The notes: generated by a model from the letters alone, not told the origin. Numbered from the stretch's first letter, positions 1-9,307 are shown. The stretch is DNA of 64,000 nt from Sunxiuqinia rutila (GCF_050589705.1 NZ_JBNGOT010000002.1:124001-188000), one strand, 5' to 3'. Numbers and translations: made by a program.

Positions 1-851
1 AACCCTTGTGCTACGGTATCTGACTGTACATCCCCATCGTAGTTTTTACAAGCCCACACAAAGCCTCCTTCCCACTTCATTGCGGCTGCAACCATGTCAT
101 CAATCAAACGGTGTTCATAGGTGATGCCGGCTGCCTCAAATTTTTCTTTGAATTCTTCATTGAAGACTTTTTCAAACAGATCCTTAAAGCGGCCATCGTA
201 CTTTTTCAGAATGGTATTTTTGGTGGACATGTACAGGGGCCATTTTTTGCTTAGTGCCTGATTCATACAAGCCCGGGCGAATCCAATTATTGATTCATCG
301 GTGTTGTACATAGCCATGGCTATTCCATCGCCTTCAAAGTCATACACATCATACGATTGCACTTCGCCACCATCTTCAGGGGTGAAGGTGATGGTAAGTT
401 TGCCTTTTCCTTTAGTCAGGAAGTCGGTTGCCCGGTATTGGTCACCAAAGGCATGACGACCAATGCAAATGGGTTTTTTCCACCCGGGAACCAGGCGCGG
501 GATGTTATTAATGATAATGGGTTCGCGGAAAACAGTTCCTCCCAGAATGTTACGGATGGTACCATTCGGCGAACGCCACATGTTTTTCAAATTGAACTCG
601 GTTACACGCAATTCATCAGGAGTAATGGTGGCACACTTAATTCCCACACCATACTTTTTGATGGCGTGAGCCGCGTCCACAGTAATTTGATCATCCGTCT
701 CATCGCGCTTTTCCATTCCCAGATCGTAGTATTTTATATCCAGATCGAGGTAAGGGAAAATGAGTTTTTCTTTAATAAATGACCAAATAACCCGGGTCAT
801 TTCATCTCCGTCCAGTTCAACAACTGGATTTGCTACTTTAATTTTATCCAT
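1..851 (-). CDS. icd: NADP-dependent isocitrate dehydrogenase (partial, C-terminus beyond window)
   Basis: Oxidative decarboxylation of isocitrate to 2-oxoglutarate with NADPH formation; cytosolic TCA enzyme. I translated the minus strand from the ATG at 851 (N-terminus MDKIKVANPVVELDGDEMTR), giving about 283 residues before the window ends. It closely follows the eukaryotic homodimeric NADP-IDH family: CATITPDE, SPNGTIRNILGGTVFREPI, IGRHAFGDQYRATDF, STKNTILKKYDGRFKD and ACKNYDGDVQSD are all present. It lies 19 bp downstream of the aconitase stop on the same strand, so it is probably cotranscribed as an acn-icd unit. No defect is visible in the part seen; the 3' end is simply cut by the window edge. 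Confidence 0.95.
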   Translation of the reverse strand, partial: MDKIKVANPVVELDGDEMTRVIWSFIKEKLIFPYLDLDIKYYDLGMEKRDETDDQITVDAAHAIKKYGVGIKCATITPDELRVTEFNLKNMWRSPNGTIRNILGGTVFREPIIINNIPRLVPGWKKPICIGRHAFGDQYRATDFLTKGKGKLTITFTPEDGGEVQSYDVYDFEGDGIAMAMYNTDESIIGFARACMNQALSKKWPLYMSTKNTILKKYDGRFKDLFEKVFNEEFKEKFEAAGITYEHRLIDDMVAAAMKWEGGFVWACKNYDGDVQSDTVAQG

Positions 852-870
852 TACGGGTGTCTTATTTTGA

Positions 871-3132
871 TTAGTTATTTTGTTGTTTGATCAGATTTAA
901 CGCTGAGCCCGCCTTGTACCATTCAATTTGCTGGGCGTTGTAAGTATGATTTAATTCGATTGTTTCTTGTGAACCATCGGCATGAACCAACTGTAACTGC
1001 ACAGGTTTGCCAGGAGCAAAGTCAGCCAGGTTGATGAAATTAAAGATGTCATCTTCCTGAATTTTATCGTAATCGGCTTCCTGGGCAAAAGTAAGTGCCA
1101 GCATTCCTTGTTTTTTCAGGTTGGTTTCATGAATCCGGGCAAAGGATTTTACAATTACCGCTTTAACTCCCAGGTGGCGAGGCTCCATGGCCGCATGTTC
1201 GCGTGAAGATCCTTCGCCATAATTGTGGTCACCAACAACAACGGTTGGAATACCTGCAGCTTTGTAAGCGCGTTGCACTTTAGGCACTTCATCATAGCCT
1301 CCTGTCAGTTGATTTTTCACCTTGTTGGTTTCGCTGTTAAAGGCATTTACCGCACCAATCAGCATGTTGTTGGAGATGTTGTTCAGGTGCCCACGGAAGC
1401 GTAACCAGGGACCAGCCATCGAGATGTGGTCGGTGGTGCATTTTCCTTCGGCTTTGATCAGCAGTTTCGCTCCATTCAGGTTTTGACCATCCCACGGTTC
1501 GAAAGCTTTCAGCAGTTGTAAACGCTCTGAATCGGGGGAAACAATGACTTCAACTGAAGAGCCATCCTCGGCAGGTGCCTGATAACCGGCATCTTCAACA
1601 GCAAAGCCCTTGCTGGGCAATTCTTCTCCTGTTGGCGGATCCAGTTTAACTTCTTTTCCATCCTCATTAAGCAACTTATCGGTGAGCGGGTTAAAGGTTA
1701 AGTCACCAGCAATAGCCAAGGCGGTAACCAGTTCCGGAGAAGCTACAAAGGCATGGGTGTTGGGGTTTCCGTCAGCCCGTTTAGAGAAGTTACGGTTGAA
1801 CGAGTGCACAATCGTGTTCTTTTCTCCTTTTTCGGCCCCCGGGCGGTTCCATTGTCCGATGCATGGGCCGCAAGCATTCGCAAAAACACTTGCTCCAATC
1901 TTATTGAAAATATCGATAAATCCATCACGCTCGATGGTGTAGCGCACTTGCTCCGAGCCCGGAGTAATGGTAAATTCCGATTTGGTCTTCAGCTTTTTGT
2001 CGACCGCTTGCTGTGCCAGTGATGCCGCACGCGAAATATCTTCGTAGGATGAATTGGTACAGGAACCAATCAGTCCAACTTCAATTTTGGTTGGCCATCC
2101 TTTTTCCTTCGCAACTTTAGCGACTTGTGAAATTGGAGTTGCCAAATCGGGCGTAAACGGCCCGTTTAAGTGAGGTTCCAACTCATCCAGGTTGATTTCG
2201 ATCAGTTGATCGAAGTACTTTTCAGGTTGAGCGTAAACTTCGGGGTCGGCAGTTAAATGTTCTTTAATGCCATTGGCCAAATCGGCGACTTCTGCGCGGT
2301 CGGTTGCCCGTAAGTAACGTTCCATGCTTTGGTCGTAGCCAAAGGTTGATGTGGTTGCCCCAACTTCGGCACCCATGTTACAGATGGTTCCTTTGCCGGT
2401 TGCAGAAAGTGATTCCGCACCTTCTCCGAAATATTCAATAATAGCACCTGTTCCGCCTTTTACGGTCAGTATGCCAGCTACTTTTAGTATAATGTCTTTT
2501 GGGGCTGTCCAGCCGTTTAATTTTCCAGTGAGTTTTACACCGATTAATTTGGGAAATTTAAGTTCCCAAGCCATACCGGCCATTACGTCTACCGCATCGG
2601 CACCACCGACACCAATAGCCACCATGCCCAACCCGCCGGCATTTACTGTATGCGAATCGGTTCCGATCATCATTCCACCGGGGAATGCATAATTCTCAAG
2701 CACCACCTGGTGAATAATTCCGGCACCCGGTTTCCAAAATCCGATGCCGTATTTATTGGAGACAGACTCCAAAAAATTGAACACCTCCTTATTGCTTTCG
2801 AGGGCAAATTTTAGGTCTGTTCGTCCGCCCACACTGGCTTGGATTAAGTGATCGCAATGCACCGTAGATGGAACTGCGGTCCGGCTTTTGCCTGAGTTCA
2901 TGAACTGAAGCAGAGCCATTTGAGCCGTTGCATCCTGCATGGCTACCCGGTCGGGCGCAAAATCAACGTAGTCAACGCCACGTTTAAAATTGACAACTTC
3001 TTCAGGATTGAAAAGGTGCGTGTACAAAATCTTTTCAGAAAGTGTGAGTGGTTTTTTTAAAATGTTTCTGGCTTTGGTTATACGAGGGCCAAAATTCTCG
3101 TAGGTTTTCTTTATTAAATCTAAATCAAACAT
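871..3132 (-). CDS. acn: aconitate hydratase (mitochondrial type)
   Basis: Converts citrate to isocitrate via cis-aconitate in the TCA cycle; cytosolic [4Fe-4S] enzyme. 753 residues, the usual length for the mitochondrial-type aconitase found in Bacteroidota. Cluster ligands are visible as Cys358 (in GSCTNSSYEDI) and Cys421/Cys424 (in ANACGPCIGQWNR). Substrate-site segments near residues 158-164 (GTDSHTV) and the C-terminal swivel domain (GDHNYGEGSSREHAAMEPR) are intact. The ATG at 3132 gives the conserved N-terminus. It precedes icd by 19 bp on the same strand, so consecutive TCA steps are encoded together. The 339 bp upstream hold no clear promoter match. Confidence 0.97.
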   Translation of the reverse strand: MFDLDLIKKTYENFGPRITKARNILKKPLTLSEKILYTHLFNPEEVVNFKRGVDYVDFAPDRVAMQDATAQMALLQFMNSGKSRTAVPSTVHCDHLIQASVGGRTDLKFALESNKEVFNFLESVSNKYGIGFWKPGAGIIHQVVLENYAFPGGMMIGTDSHTVNAGGLGMVAIGVGGADAVDVMAGMAWELKFPKLIGVKLTGKLNGWTAPKDIILKVAGILTVKGGTGAIIEYFGEGAESLSATGKGTICNMGAEVGATTSTFGYDQSMERYLRATDRAEVADLANGIKEHLTADPEVYAQPEKYFDQLIEINLDELEPHLNGPFTPDLATPISQVAKVAKEKGWPTKIEVGLIGSCTNSSYEDISRAASLAQQAVDKKLKTKSEFTITPGSEQVRYTIERDGFIDIFNKIGASVFANACGPCIGQWNRPGAEKGEKNTIVHSFNRNFSKRADGNPNTHAFVASPELVTALAIAGDLTFNPLTDKLLNEDGKEVKLDPPTGEELPSKGFAVEDAGYQAPAEDGSSVEVIVSPDSERLQLLKAFEPWDGQNLNGAKLLIKAEGKCTTDHISMAGPWLRFRGHLNNISNNMLIGAVNAFNSETNKVKNQLTGGYDEVPKVQRAYKAAGIPTVVVGDHNYGEGSSREHAAMEPRHLGVKAVIVKSFARIHETNLKKQGMLALTFAQEADYDKIQEDDIFNFINLADFAPGKPVQLQLVHADGSQETIELNHTYNAQQIEWYKAGSALNLIKQQNN

Positions 3133-3411
3133 ATTGTGGTTTTTTAATCGGTTGTAATTTCCGGTTTAATATTTACATCTTCCTTAACAAAAACAAGGGC
3201 TAAAGGTTTCCTGTGATAGGCTTAAGATATCAAATTTTTGGTGATAAAATATGTAGCTATTTAGATGTTTTAAAGCTGTTTTTCTTTATTTAGAATAAAT
3301 AAAAGGAAGGTCAGGTTTGCATTCGGGAAGTGAAAATATGTTCTTTTTTGAAGAACGTAAAGGGGAGTGTTCGCTGAGCGCTGTTGTGTAAGGCGCTGGT
3401 AGCTAGTTTGC
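3133..3411. other. non-coding gap upstream of acn
   Basis: A+T-rich gap between acn and the terminator of the comA-like gene. It should contain the acn promoter on the minus strand, but I find no exact -7 match (TAnnTTTG/TTCG) there. No ORF or RNA structure stands out. Confidence 0.4.
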
Positions 3412-3444
3412 AAAAAAAAACCACCAAGAGAATCTTGATGGTTT
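3412..3444 (-). terminator. Rho-independent terminator of the comA-like gene
   Basis: Inverted repeat with arms 3418-3429 and 3433-3444 (12 pairs with one G-T wobble, 3-nt loop). Read on the minus strand it runs directly into a T tract (nine A at 3412-3420 on the plus strand). It lies 28 bp past the stop of the phosphosulfolactate synthase gene. Confidence 0.85.
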
Positions 3445-3471
3445 AGAGGGTATAATCTATAAACTGCTTGT

Positions 3472-4230
3472 TTAAGGAATGAAGCTTAGCAGCGTATCGC
3501 CGCGAAGACCTCTTCGGAGTGTTTCCAATGGAATGACTTCCGATTGGGAAATATTCCCCAGGTTGACATTGGAGCCCAACAATTTGATAAACCATACTTG
3601 CTGGCTTTTAAGCGGGGCTTCCCATAAAATATGTTCGGTGTCAATTTCTTTTTTAATGTCCATGATGAGTTGGCTGTTGGCTGAGCCATCTTCTTTGTAG
3701 ATACCCATGTTTCCGCTTTCGCGTGCTTCAGCAATGACTTTCCAGGCACCGGCTTCCAATTCTGTTTTCATCCAGGAAACCCACTCTTCGTTGCTAATCT
3801 CCTTGCCTTTTAATTTGGTTCCGACTTCTGAAAAAATCTGAAAATCTTTTGCCAGCAGGTTGATGTATTCGCATTTTTTGTCATGCTCAATGGGAAGAAC
3901 ACCGTCAGACACTTCGGCTGTTTCAACACCACTTTCAGTAATAAATTTGCGGTAGTCGTCAAACATATTGCGGGCAATAAATGCTTCGAACAGTGTACCT
4001 CCAAAGTAGGGTTTAATGCCTGCTTGCTGATACAGTTTGATTTTCTCTTTTACACCTGGAGTTAGCAGGCCGGTACCAAATCCTAGCTTGACAAAATCAG
4101 TGTATTCTGATGCGACTTCGCATAAGTCTTCGGCTTCGCGGAGGCTAAGCCCTTTGTCCATCACCATCGTAATGCCTGATGATCTTGGCTTTTCAGGACG
4201 TCCAGGAATAAAGGGTAAGTTGAAATTCAT
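3472..4230 (-). CDS. phosphosulfolactate synthase family protein (ComA-like)
   Basis: Member of the ComA family, TIM-barrel enzymes that add sulfite to phosphoenolpyruvate to give phosphosulfolactate (first step of coenzyme M synthesis in methanogens; homologues occur in many bacteria and as plant HSA32). 252 residues, full family length. Recognisable segments: GITMVMDKGLSLREAEDL (residues about 19-36), VKLGFGTGLL, GIKPYFGGTLFEAF, EVSDGV and VIAEARESGNMGIY. The start at 4230 is 2 bp beyond the stop of the upstream TPR gene, so the two are very likely cotranscribed. No other coenzyme M genes are present, so the product's fate is unknown. Family assignment is firm; the reaction in this organism is inferred. 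Confidence 0.85.
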   Translation of the reverse strand: MNFNLPFIPGRPEKPRSSGITMVMDKGLSLREAEDLCEVASEYTDFVKLGFGTGLLTPGVKEKIKLYQQAGIKPYFGGTLFEAFIARNMFDDYRKFITESGVETAEVSDGVLPIEHDKKCEYINLLAKDFQIFSEVGTKLKGKEISNEEWVSWMKTELEAGAWKVIAEARESGNMGIYKEDGSANSQLIMDIKKEIDTEHILWEAPLKSQQVWFIKLLGSNVNLGNISQSEVIPLETLRRGLRGDTLLSFIP

Positions 4231-4232
4231 TT

Positions 4233-5651
4233 TTAATAATTGGTTGATTGGTATTCTTTTATGAGTTGTTTGATCGACTCGTTTTGCTGTGCTTTGGGAT
4301 AATAGTCAAATAAATCGCGGTAACTATTGAAATCGGCTCTTAGGGCTATTTCAAAATAATCCGTTGCGGAGCGTTCTTCATTATTTTCAAGCAGGTAAGC
4401 TGTTAACCGGTAATTGATATTTGAATCGTCGGCAATTACTTCCAGTGCTTTTTTCAAGATATTAATGGATTGCTGCAACATACCACGATGGTACTGCATC
4501 TCAGCATAGGCAATCCAGCTTTCGCGGTTGTCCGGATCCAGCGACGTTGCCATTTCAAAGGCTGATTCTCCTTGCTCGTAAGCCGCCAGTTCATGATTTA
4601 TTTTCCCGTACATAAGCCAGAAGTCCGGATTGGTGTCATCCAGCTTGAGGGCTTTTTTGACCAGCGTTTGACTTTCGGGCAGGTCGTTTTCAATCCATCG
4701 GATCAAGCTTGAACCATACCAGGCATTGGCATTATTTTTATTGATGCGTAATGCTTTTTTGTAATTGGCCAATGCATCGTTGTACTGATCCATGTTCAGG
4801 TAGCATTCACCTAAATAGCAGTAGGCATCATCATTGTTTTTATCGCTTTTCAAATACTCCAGGTAGCATTCAATGGCTTCTTCGTATTGGTTGTTGTTCG
4901 ACAATGCATTGGCTTTGTTGAACAGGGCCTGTTCAAACTGATCGTTTAGGGCAATCGAGAAATCGTAGGCTTCAATGGCTTTGTCATGCTCACCAATTCG
5001 GTTAAAAGTGATGCCAAGGTTGTACCAAACCGAGGGATTGAATGGATCAATGTCAAGGTATTTGTTGTAATAAAGGATGCTTTTTTCATCCTGATCATCT
5101 TTGTCGCAATAATAAGCCAGCTCGTAAAGAACCTGCTCGTTTTTGGGGTTGGCAGTGTGTGCCCGCTCTAAAAACGTAACGGCTTTTTTGACTTCTCCGG
5201 CCTGTCCTAAGGTGATTCCGATATTGTAAAGCAGTTCATCTTTCTCATCGTAGTTGTACATGATGGCTTGCTCAAAAGCGGTAATGGCTTCTTCAACCAA
5301 GCCCTCCATGATTAAGGCCGAGCCTTTGATCAGGAAAATGTCGGGGTTGCTGTCTTCGATTAACTCAACAACATTAACGATGGCCAGTGATTCATCCACT
5401 TTGCCATCCACCAAAAGGAGCTGTGCTTTTTTAATTTGGAGTGAAGTGGAAGACGGATGAATTTTCAATCCATTGTCAATTGCCAGGTTGGCCATTGACA
5501 TTTGGCCTTCATCCATAAAATAATCCACAATGCCTTCTACTTCAAAAACATCAAAATAGTCAACTTGGTTGGCCTTCATCATCCTTTCAAAGCGTTTAAC
5601 GGCTTCTCCTATTTCCTCACTGTCGTAAAAGTCTCTTGAATCTTCTTCCAT
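4233..5651 (-). CDS. tetratricopeptide repeat protein
   Basis: 472 residues made almost entirely of 34-residue TPR helical hairpins from about residue 45 to 440 (for example the A-W-Y-N-L-G and A-I-x-x-Y/F-x-x-A-L consensus repeated around LYNIGITLGQAG, VWYNLGITFNRIG, AYCYLGECYLNM and FWLMYGKINHELA). No signal peptide or membrane segment, so it is probably a cytoplasmic scaffold. The first 20 residues are strongly acidic. It lies between the DUF4301 gene (51 bp upstream) and the ComA-like gene (2 bp downstream) on the same strand. The partner cannot be deduced from sequence. Confidence 0.9.
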   Translation of the reverse strand: MEEDSRDFYDSEEIGEAVKRFERMMKANQVDYFDVFEVEGIVDYFMDEGQMSMANLAIDNGLKIHPSSTSLQIKKAQLLLVDGKVDESLAIVNVVELIEDSNPDIFLIKGSALIMEGLVEEAITAFEQAIMYNYDEKDELLYNIGITLGQAGEVKKAVTFLERAHTANPKNEQVLYELAYYCDKDDQDEKSILYYNKYLDIDPFNPSVWYNLGITFNRIGEHDKAIEAYDFSIALNDQFEQALFNKANALSNNNQYEEAIECYLEYLKSDKNNDDAYCYLGECYLNMDQYNDALANYKKALRINKNNANAWYGSSLIRWIENDLPESQTLVKKALKLDDTNPDFWLMYGKINHELAAYEQGESAFEMATSLDPDNRESWIAYAEMQYHRGMLQQSINILKKALEVIADDSNINYRLTAYLLENNEERSATDYFEIALRADFNSYRDLFDYYPKAQQNESIKQLIKEYQSTNY

Positions 5652-5702
5652 AGAATCCCAAAAAAATGCAGCTGCAAATTTAATAATACTTTTTAGAATT
5701 AC

Positions 5703-7235
5703 TTAATCGGGCTGATGCTCTTTTCGTAATAAGTCGTTCACGGTTTTTACCGGGTTGAAAGTCAGTATCGGAACTTCAACAAACAGGGTGTTCCAATCCG
5801 CCATGGCTCCATTCCAAAGCCCCGGAAGTTCCTGCGCTTTGAGTTCTTTGCCATCTTTAGACTTGTAGGATATAAATCCGGTTCTGGGGTCTCTTAGCAA
5901 TAACAAATCATAAGGTTCTCCGAGGTAGTTTTTTGTTCCACAAATTAAATCCACCGGGTTGAAGTGGGTGGCATGCTTTACAATGTCAGCCTGTTTTTTG
6001 TCCTCAAGATTGATTTGGGAGCTTTCAACTACCTGAAGCGAAATTGACTCATCGGCATTTTTTGCCCAAAAGGGGCCGCCGCCGGGTTCGCCTTCATTCT
6101 TTACCATGCCGCATACACGAATGGGGCGGTTGAACTTCGATTTCAGGTAATGATACAATTCTTCTTTTTCCGCATAATATTGATTCGTGGGTGGTTTTAC
6201 GTTTAAAACATTTTCGAGGAAAGCAGATGCTTCCGCGTAAAACTTGCAATCAAGTGCCGTGTAGTGTCTTTCGTCCAGCACGCGCTGATAATTGAAAATT
6301 CGTTTCTGGTAGTTCAGCAGCAAACCTGCCAGAGCCTTTTTGTACTTGATGGTTTCGGCCTTGAGGTAATCGGGTACCACATTGTCGATGTTTTTTATAA
6401 AAATGAGGTCTGCATCCAGGTCATTCAGGTTGTCAATTAATGCACCGTGGCCTCCCGGGCGAAAAAGCAGGCTGTTGTCTCCGTTTCGGAAGGGCTTGTT
6501 GTTCAGGTCTACCGCAATCGTGTCGGTCGCCGGTTTTTGCTGGCTAAAAGATACTTCATAGTGCACACCAAACAGCTTTTCGTACTTGCTTTTGATGGCT
6601 TTCAGGTGCGCCTCAAATACCGGTTTATGCTCGGGCGAAACCGTAAAATGCATTTGTACTTTGCCCTGTTGGTCTTTGGCGTACAGCGCTCCCTCGGCGC
6701 AATGTTCTTCAAAGGAGGTTCGGGAGTGATCCTGATACTGATGAAATTTCAGTAAGCCCTTGGGAAGATTGCCGTAGTTCAGTCCTTGCTCAGTGAGCAC
6801 CAAATTGAGTACTTCAAGGGCTGAAAGCTGTTCTACTGGTTTGCCGGTTAATCGTTCAAGGTCAGCATAAAAGGCAAATTTTTTAAGTCCGTTAAAGAAG
6901 CACTGCACCTCCTTGTCTTGTAGCACCTCTTTTTCAGGGGTTCCGTTTTCGAGACGGGCTTTGGCTGTAAACAGACTTTTAAACATGCGGCTGGCTGCCC
7001 CGGAGGCCGGCACAAACTTTAGCAGGCTGATACCTTTTTCGAGTTTGTGCTCAAAAAAATCAATAAACTGTTGTGCATGATCCTCGTTTAGTTGGATGAT
7101 GCCTTTGCCAATTGTGGCTGCTTGTATTATTTCAAGGTAGGGAAAACCTTGCTCGAAATTTCTTACTTGTTTTTTGACGGTTGTTAAATCACTTCCGCGC
7201 TCTTCAATGAAAACCAAATCTTCTGCATTAAACAT
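5703..7235 (-). CDS. DUF4301 family protein, possible nucleotidyltransferase fold
   Basis: 510 residues, matching the DUF4301 family of Bacteroidota (recognised from memory). No signal peptide. Near residues 75-86 it has VPASGAASRMFK, reminiscent of the nucleotide-binding loop of sugar-nucleotide pyrophosphorylases. Further on it has RPGGHGALIDNL and FIKNIDN, which resemble the G-H-G and K-N-x-D-N segments of UDP-sugar pyrophosphorylases. A glycine-rich GEPGGGPFWAKN follows around residue 380. The fold link is my inference. First gene of a minus-strand group with the TPR and ComA-like genes. A weak -7 element (one mismatch) lies at 7260-7267. Confidence 0.8.
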   Translation of the reverse strand: MFNAEDLVFIEERGSDLTTVKKQVRNFEQGFPYLEIIQAATIGKGIIQLNEDHAQQFIDFFEHKLEKGISLLKFVPASGAASRMFKSLFTAKARLENGTPEKEVLQDKEVQCFFNGLKKFAFYADLERLTGKPVEQLSALEVLNLVLTEQGLNYGNLPKGLLKFHQYQDHSRTSFEEHCAEGALYAKDQQGKVQMHFTVSPEHKPVFEAHLKAIKSKYEKLFGVHYEVSFSQQKPATDTIAVDLNNKPFRNGDNSLLFRPGGHGALIDNLNDLDADLIFIKNIDNVVPDYLKAETIKYKKALAGLLLNYQKRIFNYQRVLDERHYTALDCKFYAEASAFLENVLNVKPPTNQYYAEKEELYHYLKSKFNRPIRVCGMVKNEGEPGGGPFWAKNADESISLQVVESSQINLEDKKQADIVKHATHFNPVDLICGTKNYLGEPYDLLLLRDPRTGFISYKSKDGKELKAQELPGLWNGAMADWNTLFVEVPILTFNPVKTVNDLLRKEHQPD

Positions 7236-7422
7236 AGGTTGTTGTTTTACGGATTACGTTAAAGGTAAAAAATAGCTTGTAGAAATAGAACCAATAAGCG
7301 ATGCCAAGGTTTTAAAGTTTTCAACATTTGTTGATAAGGCCGGATTGACTTTTCATTTCCAGAGCGATAGATTATCTGGGGTATTTGGTTGACTTCTTGC
7401 GAATTGATCTTTGAGGCATATA

Positions 7423-7456
7423 TTGTCTTTTTTCTTTCAGATTTGCCTTACTTTTG
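7423..7456 (+). promoter_or_regulatory. Bacteroidota-type promoter for the YhcC-like gene
   Basis: Exact -7 element TACTTTTG at 7449-7456 with a TTG at 7423-7425, spacer 23 bp. It lies inside the 5' extension of the long reading frame, which favours the ATG at 7473 and would give a short leader of about ten bases. Confidence 0.55.
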
Positions 7457-7472
7457 TCGGACAAATTTATTT

Positions 7473-8417
7473 ATGACGGATCAGAATTTCCCCTGGGGAC
7501 ATGACAAACGATTTAATGATTTTCCGACTTATTTTAAAAATAAGTTTAACGGAAGAGTGCAAAAAGTAGCTGTAGATGCTGGCTTTACCTGCCCGAACAG
7601 GGATGGGGTCAAGGCGCGAAACGGATGTTCATATTGCAACAACAAGTCTTTCCAACCCGACTATTGCGGACCGGAAAAAAGCATTGCCGTGCAGGTTCAG
7701 CAGGGCATTGATTTTTACTCCCGTAAGTATCCAACCATGCGGTTCTTAGCCTATTTCCAAGCGTATTCGAATACTTATGCTGACTTGGAGGTGTTGAAAC
7801 AAAGGTATCAGGAAGCCTTGGCGCATCCTCAGGTTATTGGCTTGGTGCTTGGAACTCGTCCGGACTGTGTGACTCCGGAAATCCTGGATTATCTGGCTGA
7901 GCTTTCCAAGGACTATTATGTGATGGTGGAATATGGCGTGGAGTCGGTTCAGGACAAAACGCTGGATCGCATTAATCGCGGACATCATTTTGCGCAGGCG
8001 AAGTGGGCCATTGAGCAAACTTCCAGCCGCAACATTCATACTTGTGCGCATTTGATTTTGGGACTTCCTGGAGAAACGCGGAATGACTTGCTGAATCAGG
8101 CGCGGGAAATTTCGCAATTGCCGGTTGAGAATCTAAAACTGCATCAGTTGCAAATTCATAAAGGAACCCAAATGGCCGTTGAGTTTGCCCGACAGCCGGA
8201 GGATTTTCACTTGTTTACAGCAGAGGAGTATGTGGAGCTGATTGTGGATTACCTGGAATTGTTGAACCCTGAAATTGTGGTTGAGCGATTTGTTAGCCAA
8301 ACTTCCAAAAACCTACTAATTGCTCCCAAATGGGGTTTGAAGAATTTTGAATTTGTGGTTAAGGTTGAAAAGCGGTTGGCGGAACGAAACACCTGGCAGG
8401 GTAGGCTGTTTGAATAA
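7473..8417 (+). CDS. TIGR01212-family radical SAM protein (YhcC-like)
   Basis: Radical SAM enzyme of the YhcC/TIGR01212 group; function unproven, often proposed in RNA or sulfur metabolism. From the ATG at 7473 it is 314 residues. Cluster cysteines are Cys40, Cys52 and Cys55 (VDAGFTCPNRDG and NGCSYCNN). Other family segments: YFQAYSNTYA, GLVLGTRPDC, MVEYGVESVQDKTLDRINRGH and HLILGLPGE. The frame is open upstream to 7389, but that extension is hydrophobic, unlike the family and overlaps a promoter match, so I use the internal ATG. It stands alone on the plus strand between two minus-strand groups. Confidence 0.9.
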   Translation: MTDQNFPWGHDKRFNDFPTYFKNKFNGRVQKVAVDAGFTCPNRDGVKARNGCSYCNNKSFQPDYCGPEKSIAVQVQQGIDFYSRKYPTMRFLAYFQAYSNTYADLEVLKQRYQEALAHPQVIGLVLGTRPDCVTPEILDYLAELSKDYYVMVEYGVESVQDKTLDRINRGHHFAQAKWAIEQTSSRNIHTCAHLILGLPGETRNDLLNQAREISQLPVENLKLHQLQIHKGTQMAVEFARQPEDFHLFTAEEYVELIVDYLELLNPEIVVERFVSQTSKNLLIAPKWGLKNFEFVVKVEKRLAERNTWQGRLFE

Positions 8418-8435
8418 TTTTGATAGGGAGTTTGA

Positions 8436-8495
8436 CTGCTGATGGATGAACTCCGTACACCAGTTTGTTAAGTGCTGAAATTCATCCATCAGTAG
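8436..8495. repeat. 15-bp inverted repeat between convergent genes
   Basis: Arms 8436-8450 and 8481-8495 pair over 15 positions with one G-T wobble, separated by 30 bp. It sits between the convergent YhcC-like and DUF4197 genes. It may act as a terminator hairpin, but neither side has a T tract. Confidence 0.55.
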
Positions 8496-8557
8496 TTTGT
8501 AAGCTTATCCAGTTGATCGTTAGTAGCTCCAGGCTAAGGACTTCTTTTCTGGTCAAT

Positions 8558-9307
8558 TTATTGACGGGCGAATACCCTTTTCAGTAGGTCGGTTACCCGG
8601 GCAGCCGGATCTTGCCGGATGTTTTTCTCGGTTTCTCCAATTTTCAGAAACAAGCCATCCAAGGCTCGTTGGGTGAGGTAGGCACTCAGATTGGTCTCTA
8701 CCGTTTCAAGTTCAGCAAGCTGCCCAACGAAGGTGCCGGCCACTTGGTTCCATTTTCCCGTCATTTCGTCCCACGACTGTTGAGCCGAATAGTTGCCAAT
8801 GATTTTCTTGTTCAGCGATCCCTCAATCTTGGGTTGATAGAGTGCTACCAGTGCATCATAATTGGTGCGTTTCAAGTATTCCGTTGCAGCATAATCGCCA
8901 CCGGTAAGCAGACTGGCTGCATCCTGAATACTCATTGATTTGATGCTGTTAATCAGAATTGGCGTAGCTTCTTTGGCCGCATCTGAAGCTGCGGAGTTGA
9001 TGCTGGTAATTACTTTATCAACCAGCTGTTGTCCACCGGGAAGTTTGCTCAGGTTGTTGGTGATCATATCCGCCTCAGGGGGGAGCAAAATCTTTACTGC
9101 TTCATCTTTTAAGTAACCATCAATGGCAGATAGTTCGGCAACTGAGCTGTCGGTTCCAACCACCAGCGCTTGTTTTAGTCCGGCGATAATTTCTGTTGTC
9201 GACAATGGTTTCTGCTCATCATAAATGGTTCTGGCCATTTGCTGCATCTCGGCACAACCCGACAGTGTCAGCATAAATAATCCTAAGAGTATCAGTCTTG
9301 TATTCAT
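8558..9307 (-). CDS. DUF4197 lipoprotein
   Basis: 249 residues from the ATG at 9307. The 18-residue start (MNTRLILLGLFMLTLSGC) is a lipoprotein signal with lipobox LSGC, so Cys18 is the likely lipidated residue. The longer frame to 9340 adds eleven residues that would spoil this signal. The mature part fits DUF4197: alternating helices, LSTTEIIAGLKQALVVGTDSSV, then ILLPPEAD, and a C-terminal half with YFKIG-type segments (here GLFLKIGETEKNIRQDPAARVTDLLKRVF). Function of the family is unknown. It lies 100 bp downstream of the ygiQ-like gene on the same strand. Confidence 0.85.
   Translation of the reverse strand: MNTRLILLGLFMLTLSGCAEMQQMARTIYDEQKPLSTTEIIAGLKQALVVGTDSSVAELSAIDGYLKDEAVKILLPPEADMITNNLSKLPGGQQLVDKVITSINSAASDAAKEATPILINSIKSMSIQDAASLLTGGDYAATEYLKRTNYDALVALYQPKIEGSLNKKIIGNYSAQQSWDEMTGKWNQVAGTFVGQLAELETVETNLSAYLTQRALDGLFLKIGETEKNIRQDPAARVTDLLKRVFARQ

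Noticed and set aside
357..782. 141-codon frame on the plus strand
   Set aside because: It is the antisense shadow of the icd gene, which reads as a strong family match on the minus strand.
8436..8495. Inverted repeat as a firm terminator
   Set aside because: No T tract on either side, so I list it only as a repeat.
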